DNA from: Certhia americana
Lineage: Eukaryota; Chordata; Aves; Passeriformes; Certhiidae
Reading direction: 5' to 3'
DNA length: 64,000 nt
Assembly (NCBI GenBank): GCA_018697195.1
Contig: JAGMWU010000036.1
Location: 1,248,471-1,312,470, forward strand
Part shown: one piece after another, positions 1 through 11,910 of the stretch
Position numbering within the stretch: the stretch's first letter is position 1
Layout of the letters: the number at the start of each line of letters is the position of its first letter
Translations under genes and position numbers: made by a program
The notes under the pieces: model-generated
Told to the model about the DNA's origin: nothing
Databases searched by the model: none
What the model saw: the letters and a program-made list of their open reading frames with translations, nothing else

Positions 1-453
1 GCCCAGCAAAAGTCAGGCACTCATGAAAAATGCCTTAGGAAGAGCACAAAAGGAGGTGACAGTTGAGGTTTCCAGTAGTTTTCTAGGAGATGATACTCCA
101 AAAAATGCCCCAGTTTTGGTGGGATGTAATTCCCACCCCACAGAGTTAAAACAGTGTGGTGCTAGAGGAATCATACTCTCCATGGAGTTGGCCTGCAGCC
201 ACCTAAAGATGAGGAGAGGAAAAAACATGACAAGGCCACTGTTATTTGTCCACAATGTCTCACTTGTAGCAGGATGAGGGCATAAGGCTCTGGTCCCAAA
301 AGGACTGTCCAGCATCCCTGGCATCCCACAGGGAGACGTTTGCTGGCTCAGCAGAGCTGTCTGTCTTCTTTACCAGGGCCAGGTGTACCCTGAGACACAT
401 CCAAAGACCACCCTGAAGAAGCTCCTTTAGAAAGGAGCAAGGCAGTGCATCAG

Positions 454-662
454 GTTGATCCCCCAGAGTGGTGGGGCACTGCCCAGGCTCCCCAGGGAAG
501 GGTCACTGCCCCAAGGCTGCCAGAGCTCCAGGAGCATTTGGGCAATGCTCTGAGGGGTGCACAGGGTGGGATTGTTGGGGTGTCCTGGGCAGGGTCATGA
601 GTTGGACTCAATGATCTCTGTGAGTCCCTCCCAACTCGGAACATTCTCTGATTCTGTGATTT
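454..662 (+). mobile_element. CR1 LINE 3' fragment
   Basis: Sense-oriented CR1 tail of the type with 'cccagagtggtgg', 'ctccccagggaa' and 'ggattgttggggtgtc', closing with 'ttctctgattctgtgat'. It is 5'-truncated and non-coding. The same subfamily recurs at 2930, 20302, 40555, 43201 and 61275. Confidence 0.85.
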
Positions 663-974
663 CTGCACCCTTCTGCTCACGGGAGAAAACCAGAGTGGAG
701 TCACCTCTGTGTCCCATGTGGGGCATCAAAGTGTTTCAGAGCATCCTGCTCACCTCTGGCTGCAGTGACCAGCAGTGCCCAGCCCCCCCAGACCTGCTCC
801 CTTGCACTTGGGTGGCCCAATCCAGCCTGGCCAAAGCCTGGAGACGCTTCCCATGCCTGTGCATGTCAGTGGTGGCTCAGGCTCTGTCCTGCCTTCCATC
901 CACCCTCCGCAGGGGCTGGATGAAGACGTTTCCGTGGACGTCACCCCCAGGCTGACAGCATGCCCCAGATCTGA

Positions 975-1365
975 GCCGAAGAAGAAAAGAAACAGCCAAG
1001 AAAAGCCTCATCTGGGGAGATTAAACCGAGCTGGAGCAGCACGGCCACGGTGTTGCACCGGGCCCATCACCATGATAAAGGGCAGAGCTGCCCCAGCCCC
1101 GCCAGTGCCCGCCGAGGGGGATGACGGGCACACAATGGGGGGGAGCAGAGGTCAAGTCTTTTTCTCTCCTGGCCCAGCCTTTCTTGTTTGTGGTGTTTCC
1201 ATATGTGAAGCACGCCCTGCTCCTGCTCCCCAGCCCGGCCGTAATGAGGCCGGGGCCTGCTGGAAGCCGTCTCCCCGGGTTATTGTGCTGCTGCCTTCTT
1301 TTGAGCTCACGGCATGTTAATTAGAGAGCCAGGAGAAAGGGAGAGGCTTCTAATTAAGCATTGAG
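975..1365. promoter_or_regulatory. Candidate conserved non-coding block, intron 2
   Basis: Repeat-free sequence that keeps many CpGs (for example gggcccatcaccatgataaa and cagcccggccgtaatgaggc) and ends in two TAATTA sites about 40 bp apart (gttaattagag, tctaattaagc). An enhancer role is inferred from texture only. Confidence 0.3.
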
Positions 1366-2929
1366 GAAGCGCAGGGGCTGGTGCCCAGGGATGACTTTCT
1401 CTCCCATCTGGGAAAAGGGAAGTCTGGAGCCAGCAGGCAGGGCTGTGGGAAGATGCTGGGGGCCCTGAGCCTGGCCACCAGGGTGCTCCCAGATCCCCCA
1501 TCAGGGTGGGGATGCCCATCTGGACAATGCAGTGCAGTCCCAGTGCTTGGTGGGATCACCTCCTGTCTCTGGGCAGGGCCCTCAGGGGGGATATGGGCAC
1601 ATCATGCCCTGCCCTGTGCTCATCATGGGTTACAGTTGTGTGGTGCCTTCATGGCCTCATGTCCATGGGCAGGACAAGGCAGTGCATCCCACTTAGAGAT
1701 GACTGGCCAGGGTGAGTGCAACCAGCATCACCTGGAAGACAGAAGCTGTTGCGTGCTCCTTTTTGGGGATTATTAGAGACCCCAAAGCCCAAACAGTTGC
1801 TTTATGTCTGGCTCTGAAGCTCTTGTGCCTTTCATAGATGTCCCCAAGCCCTGCCTCCAGCATCTCCTGTTCATCCCAAACCCTGAAGACCCTCATTCCA
1901 CCCGTGCTGCTCCAGAAAGGCTGAGCTTTCTGGGCTCATGTCCTTACCCTCCCTGGGGACTGGGCAGGTGTGGCTGGGGGACCCCTTGGTCTTGGAGGCT
2001 GCCAAGGTGGGTGTCTGGAGTTGTCCAGGTGAGGGAGAGCCACATCAGAGGCAGGGCAAGGGAAGGAATTGCTTCCTCATGTCTTGTCCTTAATTCCCTT
2101 GCTCCTCTCCCAACCAGTGCCCTGAAAAGCAGGGAGATGCGGCAATTTTCCACTAACACACCAAATTTATTTCTGGAAAACAAAGCAAAATGCTCTGGCT
2201 GTGTTTTGCGAGGATGCTCTTCTTGTCCCCCAGCCCTGGCAGCAGATTTACAGCCACTGCCAATCTGAAGTGGTTGGAGCTGTTGGGGATCTTCCCTGAC
2301 AGCCTTCTGTTGGGCTGTGAGCCTTGGTGTGCGAGGAGCAATCTGTCTCCTGACTCTCCCTCCCCAGTCCTGGGTGCCCCTGTGAGGCCATTTACAACCT
2401 GAGGGGCTGGGGATGCTCTGCTCCTGCAGTATTTTCCCTGGATTTGGTCCTGGCACTGGTGCTGGATCTGTGCTGTGCTGCTGCCCTGCCCTGGGTGTTG
2501 TGATCCTGCACCCAGGGCAGGATTGTCCTTCGGGTGTAACATCCATGGGAAACAGCTCGGCTTCCACTTGAGCAGGTTTATGAACAAATTCAGAAGGAGC
2601 AGTTCCAGCTGGCTGGGACTGTGTCACATGCCAGCAGGACTCTGGTCCCTGCTGCCAGCATCACAAAGGTGCCCTGGGTGGGGGTGGGACTGCAGGGAGA
2701 TGCTCAGTGAGCTGAGGGTTCTCCTCCCACAGAGACCCTTCCTTGTTGGTGCTTCCCAGAGGAGCAGTGGCTGGTTACAGGCTGCAGCTCATGCCCTGCA
2801 TCCCCCACTCTGAAGCATCCCCGTCCTACACAGAATGGAGACAACAACTACTGGAGGATTTGGGAAAAAACAGTCTCTGAAAAGGGCAGAGAGCTGGAGA
2901 AGGCCAGGAGATGTCACAGCAGCCCTGAG

Positions 2930-3184
2930 CTCTGTGGGGACCCAAGGGCACAGCTGGAACTGTGTCAAGGGGGTTTAGACTGGATGTTAGGAATAGGTTC
3001 TTCCCCCAGAGGGTGGTGGGGAACTGAACAGGCTCTCCAAGGCTTCCAGAGTTCAGGAGTGTTTGGACACCACTCTCAGGCACAGGGGGATATTACTGGG
3101 GTGACTGTGCAGGGCCAGGAAGTTGACTTGATGATCCTTGTGGGTCCCTTCCAGCTCAGGATATTCTCTTCTGTAACTCTATGG
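2930..3184 (+). mobile_element. CR1 LINE 3' fragment
   Basis: Sense CR1 tail with 'gactggatgttaggaatagg', 'cccccagagggtggtgggg' and 'gatgatccttgtgggtccc', ending near 3184. The left edge is uncertain and CR1-like wording may begin as early as 2880. Confidence 0.83.
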
Positions 3185-4025
3185 AGCTTCCTTCGGAGCT
3201 GGCAGAGTTAGTCAGCTGGGATGAGCTGGGCAGAGCTTCCCATGGGGAAATCTGTCACCTCCAAGCTGTCCTGCTGAGAAGAATGCTGCTGTCATGGCAC
3301 AGCTTGTAGGCATGTCTGCATCCCACAGATCCTGTCCAGGACAGCTGGGGCTGGGACCTGAACACACCTGCTGGAGGAACCCAAAGCATTTGACCCTTGA
3401 AGGGGAAGGGATGAGGGCTCCAGTGGGACTTACCCACCACCTCCCTTTTTGGGAACACAGCAGGATTGGCCATGGTCTCATCCTGGCCCTGGGAAGAGGC
3501 ACTGGCTGCAGCCAGCAGGTTTTATGGCTTTTGAGGAAGCAGGTCCTGTCTGCCATGCCTGTAACCATATGGTGGAAATTCCTGTGCTAAAGGTACCATG
3601 TTCCTTTGCCAGAGGCACAGCCATGCAGTGCAGCCATGGGCACAGCCCCAACTAAAACCATTTCTGTAGAGCAGCAGCCTTGCTGTCCTCCCACCAGCAG
3701 CAGAGAGGCTTGACCCTGAATCCAGGCATGGAACATAGTGCTGGTGGCAGCGAGGTGGCCCCAAGGGGCCCCTTTGTCCCCACAGTGTGAAGCCTGCCTG
3801 GGGCATGGTGTGGGTCAAACCCTGCCCAGTACAGGGCACCTGCAGTGGGGTGCTGGTGTGAGGTGCTGGGCACTCTGGGACAGCCTGTGGGATGGGGTGG
3901 GCACAGAGAGGGGCAGCTGGTGCTGGCAGAGCCTATTTGGCACATAACGGGGATGGGAAGAGGTGAGGAGGGTGGGGGAGCACCCATTCAGTGCAGCCCC
4001 TTGACTGTCTGTGTCCTGCCCACAG

Positions 4026-4710
4026 TGGGAAGAGGTGAGTGGGTACGATGAGAACATGAACACGATCCGCACCTACCAGGTGTGCAACGTCTTTGAATCC
4101 AGCCAGAACAACTGGCTCCGGACCAAGTACATCCGGAGGCGAGGAGCACACCGCATCCACGTGGAGATGAAATTCTCTGTCCGGGACTGCAGCAGCATCC
4201 CAAATGTCCCAGGCTCCTGTAAGGAGACTTTTAACCTGTACTATTTTGAGTCGGACTTTGACTCGGCCACCAAGACTTTTCCTAACTGGATGGAGAATCC
4301 TTGGATGAAGGTGGACACAATTGCTGCAGATGAGAGTTTCTCACAGGTGGACTTAGGTGGACGGGTGATGAAGATCAACACTGAGGTGCGCAGTTTTGGG
4401 CCCGTCTCCAAGAATGGTTTTTACCTGGCCTTCCAGGACTATGGGGGCTGCATGTCCCTGATCGCTGTCCGTGTCTTCTACCGCAAGTGTCCCCGTGTGA
4501 TCCAGAATGGGGCCGTCTTCCAAGAAACACTGTCGGGAGCAGAAAGCACCTCGCTGGTGGCAGCCAGGGGGACGTGCATTGCCAATGCTGAGGAGGTGGA
4601 CGTGCCCATCAAGCTGTACTGCAACGGTGATGGCGAGTGGCTGGTGCCCATCGGCCGCTGCATGTGCAGGGCAGGCTACGAATCTGTGGAGAACGGGACC
4701 GTCTGCAGAG
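4026..4710 (+). CDS. EPHB2: EPHB2 exon 3: ephrin-binding domain and start of Cys-rich region
   Basis: Coding exon of Ephrin type-B receptor 2, a membrane receptor tyrosine kinase that binds ephrin-B ligands on neighbouring cells in axon guidance and tissue sorting. The 685 bp give 228 codons plus one base. The frame opens [20 protein letters not shown], matching the EPHB ligand-binding domain. Cysteines 20, 55, 65 and 142 of the exon correspond to the two disulfides known in EphB2 ligand-binding structures (20-142, 55-65). From about residue 155 the cysteine-rich linker begins (C155, C184, C199, C212, C214, C227), with an N-G-T sequon at 223-225. The stretch [17 protein letters not shown] separates EPHB2 from EPHB1 and EPHB3 as I know those families. 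The acceptor is tgtcctgcccacag before 4026 and the donor is cagag/gtaacc at 4711. The exon ends in phase 1. The first residues of the mature domain come from the preceding exon, outside the window. Confidence 0.96.
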
Positions 4711-6486
4711 GTAACCACAGAGCTGTCAGCGCACCTCTGCTGGTGGGGGCACTCAGGATTTGCATCTGGGATCTGCATGAGCCACCAGGGAGGGATCTCC
4801 TTGGGCAGGGGTGGCAGAGGGACTTGTGTAGAGGCTGACTGCTTCCCCAGCTCCTCACTTCCTGACCCAGGCTCATCCATCCGCTGCAGAGGCTGTGCTT
4901 GACCTCTGGGTCCTCAGAGCCACTGGGTTCAGGGTTGGCACCTGGTGCTGCTGCCATCCATGCTTTCCAAGTTTTGGAGGCACACGTGTGGTGCATGTCA
5001 CCAATCCACGGGGGCTGTTACGCTGTTGGTTTTGCTGTGTGCTTTGGCATGGGCTGAATCTTTTCTTGGATGAGGGGAGTGGGTATGCAGGGTCCCAAAA
5101 AGGTACAGTGGGAGGGAGCAAGTTGTCTACAGTGGTTTCCTGGCAAGGTTCAAATGGCCCAGGGCAGGCCAGAGCTACCTGGCTCTTGTGCTCCTCAACA
5201 ACCAGAGCTTTCCTGCCCTATAAACATCCTGCTTCTGTCAATGTTCTCCTGCCCCTCTAGATGTTCAGAGCAGACTCCATGAGTGCCTACTGAGCTCAGC
5301 TGAGCACCATGGAGCCACTGTGATCCCAGGCCAGCTAGAGGATCAGCACCCCCTCCCTGAGCTGATGTCTTTGCATTCCAGTCATTCATGGGCTCAGGAA
5401 CATTGAGAAAGGAGCTCCTGGGCTTGCTGGGAGGGAGGTGGGGACCCCAGAGCTGTGTGATGGGCAGCTGCAGCTATGCCATGCATGGAGCAAAACACAG
5501 AGTTTGGCAAACAGGATCTTTTTCCCCCTGTCCTGAACATCCAAATCCCTCTGCAATAGCATTGGCACACTCCAGGCAGAGACAGGGCTTCTGAGATCAA
5601 TTATAGATATATCTATCTGGTATACATCTGGCCACTGCAGAGCCAAGGGAGGAGCTGTGTGTCCTCTCCTCTGGCTGTGGAGGGGAGCCCAGGTAGAACC
5701 AACCATGGGGAAGGTGCCGGTAGTGGAAGGCAGCCACACTGAAGAGGGGAATGGACAATCTGACTGTGCTCAGTAGAAACTGCAGTCCCCTTGGAGAGGA
5801 CTCCATGTCAGCTGCTGGTGGCTGGGCTGCTCATGCACCAAAATTCCAGTCCTGGTGTGCTGTGGGGATCATTTAATATCCATAACTTTATCTACTCCTC
5901 ACTAAGCCACTGAACACCTCCTCCTACTGAGCTCGGGCAGATCAAGTGTCTTCCAGCCTTAGCAGGGATGGGGTTGGGGACAGCAAGGAAGTACTGCTGG
6001 AAACTGAGTCTGGCTAATCCCTGCCTCGAAGGGCAGATGGGGGTTTTACAACTCCCAAGTGAAGCATCCGTAGCAACACCAGAAAGCCCCCATGATTCAT
6101 GGCAGCTTTTCCATCTCAGCCTGTTTTTTTCCTCCAGCAGACCCAGCCCTGCACGGTGCTTTGCTCTGATGCAAGCCGGGGTTTCTTTGGGAGCTCCCCG
6201 GTGCCACTGGGAGCCCAGCCAAAGGGCAATCCCCCTGCATGCCCAACCCAGGGCCTCTCCTGCAGAGCCCTGTCCCCGCAGGAGCAGGGGCTGAGGTAGA
6301 CGGAGCCAAAAGGAGGGAGAGGCCTGTCCTCTCTTTGTCTGGGCGGCAGCAGCAGGATTTTGGGAGGTCCGGTACCTCGGCAGCTGTTTCTGCAGCCGGT
6401 GCTGGCGCACGCCGGCCCCGCGCTCCTCGCCCTCATTAATCACACCATGGCCGGCAGCCCATCGTCTCCATGGGGCAGCTGGCTGC

Positions 6487-6767
6487 CTCCCCTTCCCTTT
6501 CTCTTTCCCCTTCCCTTTTTCTTATGCTTTTCCCTTCCTCTTCCCCTTCTCTCTCCCCTTCTCTTTCCCCTTTCTCCTTTCCTTTCTGTTCTCCTTACCT
6601 TTGCCCTTCTCCTTCCTCTTTCCCTTCCCTTTCCCCTTCCCCTTCTCCTTCACCCTCCTCTTCCCCTTTACTTCCCCTTCCTATTCCCTTCTTCCCCTCT
6701 TCTTTTCTTCCCTTTCCCTTTGCTCTTTGCCTTTGCTTTCCCCGTTCCTTCTTTCCCTTCCCCTTCT
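6487..6767. repeat. Polypyrimidine (CCTTTC-rich) tract, about 280 bp
   Basis: Almost pure C and T on the + strand with scattered single interruptions, built from CCCTTT and TTCCCC words. It has no fixed unit length. The open frames across it (Ser/Pro/Leu/Phe-rich) are an effect of composition. Confidence 0.95.
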
Positions 6768-7369
6768 CGTGTGGGGTGGAATCAGGACTGGATGGGACCC
6801 CAGGATTGTGCCAGACTGGGACACCCCCTCCATTTTTCCCTGGCAGGCCCCAGAAAAGGAGTGAGGACTGGGAGGAGAGCCAGACACAGACTTGGCAGGA
6901 CAGTCATGGCATCCCCAGCCTCTCCCAGCCCTCCCAGGGAGCTCCACAAAGGCTGGGAAGGGGCTGGTCACCCTAGCTCTTCTCTAGGTCCTAGAGAAGG
7001 ACCTGTAGGATGTATCCCTGCATCCCTGCCCTCCTCCCGCCGGATCCCTGCCCCTGGTCCCTGCAGAGGCAGTGACAGAGCCGCCTGGCTTGGGGGACTC
7101 ACTCCTACATGTGGCTGGCAGGTTTGCTTGTGTTTACAGGGGTGGGAGGGAATCTGGGCCCCTTTCCAGAAGCAAAACAAAAGCAAACCCGAGCTGGCTT
7201 TTGGGGCGAAGTTCTCTCACACACTCAGGCGCCCAAACAGGATGTGGCAGGGAGCATGGGGTGCCACAGACCTGCCCCTTCAAGGAAGGGGTCCAGGTGG
7301 AGAAGGGCATCCGAAGGAATGGACAAGCCCTCTGTGCAGCTGGAAGGAGTTGCTCATTTTCTCCACTGG

Positions 7370-7560
7370 GTTTTTCATCTGGCTAATAGCGCGCCAGCCT
7401 GCTCGCGGCAGTGTGCACAAGGGATATTTATGGAGGAAGTTCATGCATCTAACAGCTTAAGCTCTTCTAAGCTCGCAGCCCCAGCACAAAAGGATTTGGG
7501 GGCAGTTAACAATTCTGTGTGGTTAAGAGATTTTCATTTCGCTGGGCCTGGCTTGCTGCT
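7370..7560. promoter_or_regulatory. Candidate conserved non-coding block, intron 3
   Basis: Balanced, repeat-free sequence with CpGs in 'taatagcgcgccagcctgct' and AT-rich words such as 'gggatatttatggaggaagt' and 'gcagttaacaattctgtgtg'. It resembles developmental enhancers. No alignment is available. Confidence 0.3.
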
Positions 7561-8291
7561 CCCGCAGGGCCCAGTGAGGGGCTGGCTGCCCGCTCCTCTC
7601 CACTCGCTCCTTGCTGACAAGGGGCTCCACACACGTGTCTCCCTCAGCCCCGTCCTCCCTGCTTCACCTTCTGCTCCCTGCCTACGTCTTTTCTCTCCAT
7701 CTCCCTGTTCTTTGTCTGCGCCTCCCCCCTTCCCTCCCCTCCCCATCCCTCCCATGCAGCACATTAAGCGCATTTCTCCCTCTGCCTCCCGTATCCATTG
7801 GCTCCGCTCAGCCACGGCGGAGGCAGAGCCATTGTGCTGGCTGGGCTGGCTGGACAGAGGATGGATGCTGCCTGCACAGCCTCTGCCTGCTCAGGGACAG
7901 CAGCTGATGGCTAGTGCTCCCAGCAATTCAGCCCTTCATCCCTTCTGCAGCTCCTCTCCATCACAGCAGGATCTCTCCGGGCCCTGCATCCTCTTTTTTG
8001 TGCTCATACAGCACCAAGCACAGGGAGTCCTGGTCTTGCTGCAGTGACAAGGGATGGTTTTACCCTGCAGAAGCTGGTGGGGACACTCTCTGGCTGGCAG
8101 AGACATCTGGTGTCATCCCTTGGGGTCACAGGCCTTTCTGAGGAGGAGAAGAGCTGGTGACCTGATGGGAAGAGGAGAAACCAGGTCAGGTTCAGGCTGG
8201 CAGCTGTCTTCTCCTTAGCTCTCTTCTCTGTTCTCTGGCCCTCTACTCCACTTTTGTGAAACCCTCCTGCAATGCTGCCTCCCCAACATCA

Positions 8292-8761
8292 GAAGGACAA
8301 GGAGCTGCTGGAGGGAGTCCAGAGGAGGCCACAGAGATGTTCTGAGGACTGGAGCCCCTCTGCTCTGCAGCCAGACTAGGAGAGCTGGGGTGTTCACCTG
8401 GTGAAGAGAAGGCTCCAGGGAGACCTCAGAGCCCCTTCCAGAGCCTAAAAGGGCTCCAGGAGAGCTGGAGAGGGACTTGGGACAAGGGAGGGAGGAAGAG
8501 CACAAGGGGGAATGGCTTCACATGGACAGAGGGTAGATGGGATCTTCAGAAGGAATTGCTGGCTGTGAGGCTGGTGAGGCCCTGGCACACGTTGCCCAGG
8601 GAAGCTGTGGTTGTCCCATCCATGGAATTGTCCAAGGCCAGGCTGGACAGGGCTTGGAGCAGCCTGGGATAGTGGAAGGTGTCCCTGGCCATGGCAGGGG
8701 ATGAGATTGGATGACCTTTAAGGTCCCTTCAGTCCAAACCCTGCTGGGATTCTCTGATTTT
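8292..8761 (+). mobile_element. CR1 LINE 3' fragment (about 470 bp)
   Basis: Longer sense CR1 fragment. It starts in the 'ctggagggagtccagagg' region, passes the 'gagaaggctccagggagacc' block and ends with 'ttaaggtcccttcagtcc' and a degraded tail. Only the 3' non-coding part and the extreme end of the element are kept. Confidence 0.88.
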
Positions 8762-9739
8762 GCACCTCAAGATGCAGCCCCTGAGGGGGGCCCCAGGGCT
8801 GTGCAGGCTTCCCTCCCCTGCTATGATTTTGATGTCCAGGGCAGCAGACCTGCCACCACCCCACCGTGTGTTGGTGGCAGGCTCAGGTGTGACAAGCACA
8901 CGTGACAAGGACCCCAAGCCATCCGGTGTGGAAAGCATCCAAGCTGTACTTGGGATTTGGAGGGGGCCAAGGATGTGCTGAGGGCTGAGAGCAGCTTCCT
9001 GATGTGGCAGAGCAGGGCCTGTCTGAGCTGTCTCACGGTCACAGCCCACGAGGACACGATGTTTGCATGATCAGAGGCTGTTCATGGCTCTGTGCCTGTT
9101 TCGGGTCTGGGCCTCCTCTGATAGAGCTGGGCCCAGCCAATCAATTGTGAGCTCTAGGGGTAATCGAGTTCGTCCAGGAAGCATTCCTGGTTGAACTGGA
9201 GCAGATACAGCCAGTTGTTCTGGAGATGTTTCCAGAGACAGAGAACTGCCCGTTAAATGCTTCCAGAGGTTGTCCCTGCCTTCCTACTCCACTGTGCCTG
9301 GCGCTCCCTCCTCAGAGAGCTTCATCCATCGCCACACCTCTGTGCTCCCTGTGCCTGTTTAAGGGCAATCTTTGGCCTCTGGCCCTCTAGGAAGGTTTTC
9401 AGCCAACTTTTTTGGCTCTTCCCAGCCCTTGGCACTGCTTTAGCCTTTCCCTTGGCAGATCCACTTCCCCACACACAGGCTGCTCACGGCGATCAGCTGC
9501 ATGCCAGAGGGGATGCTGAGATTCCCTCTGCCTACACCCCCCTGTTTGTTTAACTATTTTGGCAATGGCATTTCTCTGGGTGCTTTTGAAGGATCCTTGT
9601 CCTTCCTTATGGGACTGGGAGAACTGGGCCTGTATCCTTGTCCCTGAAAGTGTGATTTAACACATTTGTACCAAAACGTACTAAACCTTGCTGGTGTCCA
9701 GTTCCCCAGGGTGTTGGGATTGCTGTATCGAGAACCTGT

Positions 9740-10680
9740 CATTCTCAGTATTTACCACACCACAGCTTCCATGTCAACAGCTAACTCTATTGGAAGCACT
9801 TCGGGCTTTCTCCTGGGTCATTGATAAAAATGTTAAACAGCCCAGAGGCACGAACCACATTTGTTGGCTGCAGCAGAAACAGCCCTGCTCAGATCTCCGG
9901 CCGTGCCGTGTCTTCCTGCCAAGTTTTAATTCATCAAGGATGTCCCACGGTGTCAGTGGAGCCACTGATTTCAGAATCAAAATGTCCCATGTGTTAGCCA
10001 GGGAAAGGCTCTGCAGAGGTTTTGGGGGTGTGACATTAATGCCATTACCCCCCCAGTCAATCTTGTAATTACATCAACAACCCGTACAAGGCTAATTTGC
10101 CTTAATCTGTTTTCCCTAAATGAACCTAGGTTGGCACTACTATCCCTACCTTCCTTTAATCCCTCGCTGCCCCAGTCCTGGAGCTGTCACAGCCTTATTT
10201 GACTGGCACTGACATTGCAATCCTAAAATAGCCACAACTGCCTCATTTAGCAAATGGCTTTTTCCTCCATCTCTGAAACACCCTGTTACCTCATGGTGTG
10301 TGAAAAGTGAGCGTTGAGTGTGCCCCAGCCCATCAGCCCTCTCCCTGTACCCCCTTAGGTAGGTGCTGCCCTGACAGGCTGATTTAGCAATGTTTAACTT
10401 TAGTGGCTGCTATTTAACATCTTGAGTTACTGCTGGAATGGAAAGTATTCCACCATCATCCTCGAAGATGATTACATCACCTGGCTCCTTCCCAAGTACA
10501 AAACAGGAATTTGTCTGCCTTTTCTACAGGCTTGTTGACAATTTGAATGCTCCCAGCCGTCCGGGGCTCGGTGGCATTGTTGGATTACTGCTTTTGGGGC
10601 TTCTCCCTCTCCTCCCTCTCTGTCTGGGAAGCAAGAATACAGCGTCTTTCTTTCCATGGCTTTAATTCTTCTTGCTGACC
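9740..10680 (-). mobile_element. Ancient CR1-like LINE fragment (reverse transcriptase palm region)
   Basis: The - strand at 9811-9847 translates to SGLFNIFINDPG. This matches the LFNIFINDL motif of CR1-clade reverse transcriptase that directly precedes the catalytic FADD box. The decayed FADD region follows at about 9765-9800. Further left on the LINE (10030-10500 in window coordinates) the wording resembles the same family but is too decayed to translate cleanly. There are many stops and frameshifts, so it is a dead fossil. Its divergence is far greater than that of the CR1 tails nearby. The boundaries are approximate. Confidence 0.55.
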
Positions 10681-11461
10681 TCTCCATGTTGTGAATCCAA
10701 TTAGGGCTGTGGTGGAGGCTGCAGCTGCTCACTGGGAGCCACTCCACACCTGCCTGGTGCTTGTCCTCTGCACATTCTTCTTGGAGTTTGGGCTTTGGGA
10801 GGTTGGAATGGGACTTGGGGGAGCTTGGCAGAACAAGGGGGTGTCAGATAGGGGGGTTGAGGTATTGATTTGCTGCTGGTGTGAAGCCCCAAGAGATGCT
10901 GATCTCACAGGGAGGGTCACAGATGGTCAAGGAGTGGGGCAAGGGATGTGCTACCAGAGGAGAGAGATGGACCACTCACTTTGGAATAGGAAATGCAGCT
11001 TCTGAGGAACTACACCTTCTTGGGAAACAAAGGAAAGGAGAGTTCCTTTCTCATTTTGCTTTCAAGGCAAGGAATGGACTGAGACCTTCACAGAAGTATT
11101 TTCTCTACAGAGAAAGGGAGGAGATGAGGTTTTCCAGGATGTGAGAATGGATTTTGAGCAGCAGGAGGTTGCAGAGCTCTCCCAGTCCTGTTGTGATGGT
11201 GTATGGAAGATCTCAGCAGGATGTATGAAGTAACCTGAGAGCAGCCCATGGGAGCCCAGAGGGGAACAGTATCTTCTCATTTATCAGTGTCATGATCCCT
11301 TGGGTTGGAGATCTCAGGTCCAGCAAAATCCAGTAGCAGTTTCCTTATGGAAATGATGGCCATTCCTCAGAGAAACATGAAGGAGTTTTGCATTGCCCCT
11401 GTCTGCCACAGCTGCCACTTTTTTGCCCTTTGCCCCTGTCCCTTTCTCCCCCTGCTCAAGG

Positions 11462-11575
11462 TCTCGCAGTGGTTTGGGTTGGAGGGGACCTTGAAGATGA
11501 CACAGAGCTGCAGGGATGGTCTGTGCCTCACTTCACACTCTGGCACAGGCTGCTCCCTCCATCCCATTGTGCTGG
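11462..11575 (-). mobile_element. CR1 LINE 3' fragment, short
   Basis: Antisense CR1 end recognised by 'agtggtttgggttggagggg' followed by 'accttgaagatga'. The right edge fades into unique sequence. Confidence 0.65.
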
Positions 11576-11882
11576 GATCAGAGAGGAGATGGTGATCAGC
11601 ACCACCTGGGGGTGGTGTCCCCTCTGTCCCTCCGGGGCACAGGGACACTCAGTAACACAGCTGCTTTCCTGGAGCTGATGTGTACCCAGGAGAAAATCTC
11701 CCCCTGACTTATTTTTACAGATGAAACAGCATTTTGGATCAAACACCACATTCCTGATGCTGCTACACCCATGTGAGCAGGGAATAGCAGCTCTGGCAGC
11801 ATCCTGTGCTGATGCTGGTGGGAGAGCAGCATTTATTCCTCTCTCTCCTTTGTTGGCCTCCTTTTCCCCCGCTCCCCCCTTC

Positions 11883-11910
11883 TTTTTTTTTTTTTTTTTT
11901 TTTTTTTTTT
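11883..11910. repeat. T28 homopolymer
   Basis: An uninterrupted run of 28 T after a C/T-rich lead-in (cccccgctcccccc). No LINE or SINE body is recognisable on either side. Confidence 0.95.

Larger units (their letters stand above)
1..4025 (+). other. EPHB2: EPHB2 intron 2, 3' end
   Basis: Intronic sequence upstream of exon 3, ending in a normal polypyrimidine tract and AG at 4024-4025. It contains two CR1 fragments (454-662 and 2930-3184) and one CpG-bearing unique block at 975-1365. I see nothing assignable in 1-450, 665-970, 1370-2925 or 3190-3990. Open frames there (for example the 227-residue one on the - strand at 1944-2627) lack any recognisable family motif and are read as chance in GC-rich DNA. 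Confidence 0.85.

Noticed and set aside
4711..4838. Continuation of the exon 3 frame as coding sequence
   Set aside because: A good donor (gtaacc) occurs at 4711 and exon 4 completes the split glycine exactly, so this is intron. Retained only as a read-through idea.
6360..7460. 366-codon open frame on the + strand
   Set aside because: It is driven by the polypyrimidine tract (Leu/Pro/Phe/Ser runs), is open in several frames, shows no family motif and has no splice or promoter context.
11883..11910. Poly-T as the tail of a retroposed gene copy on the - strand
   Set aside because: No coding or known non-coding RNA body was recognised to its right, and no clear target-site duplication was seen.
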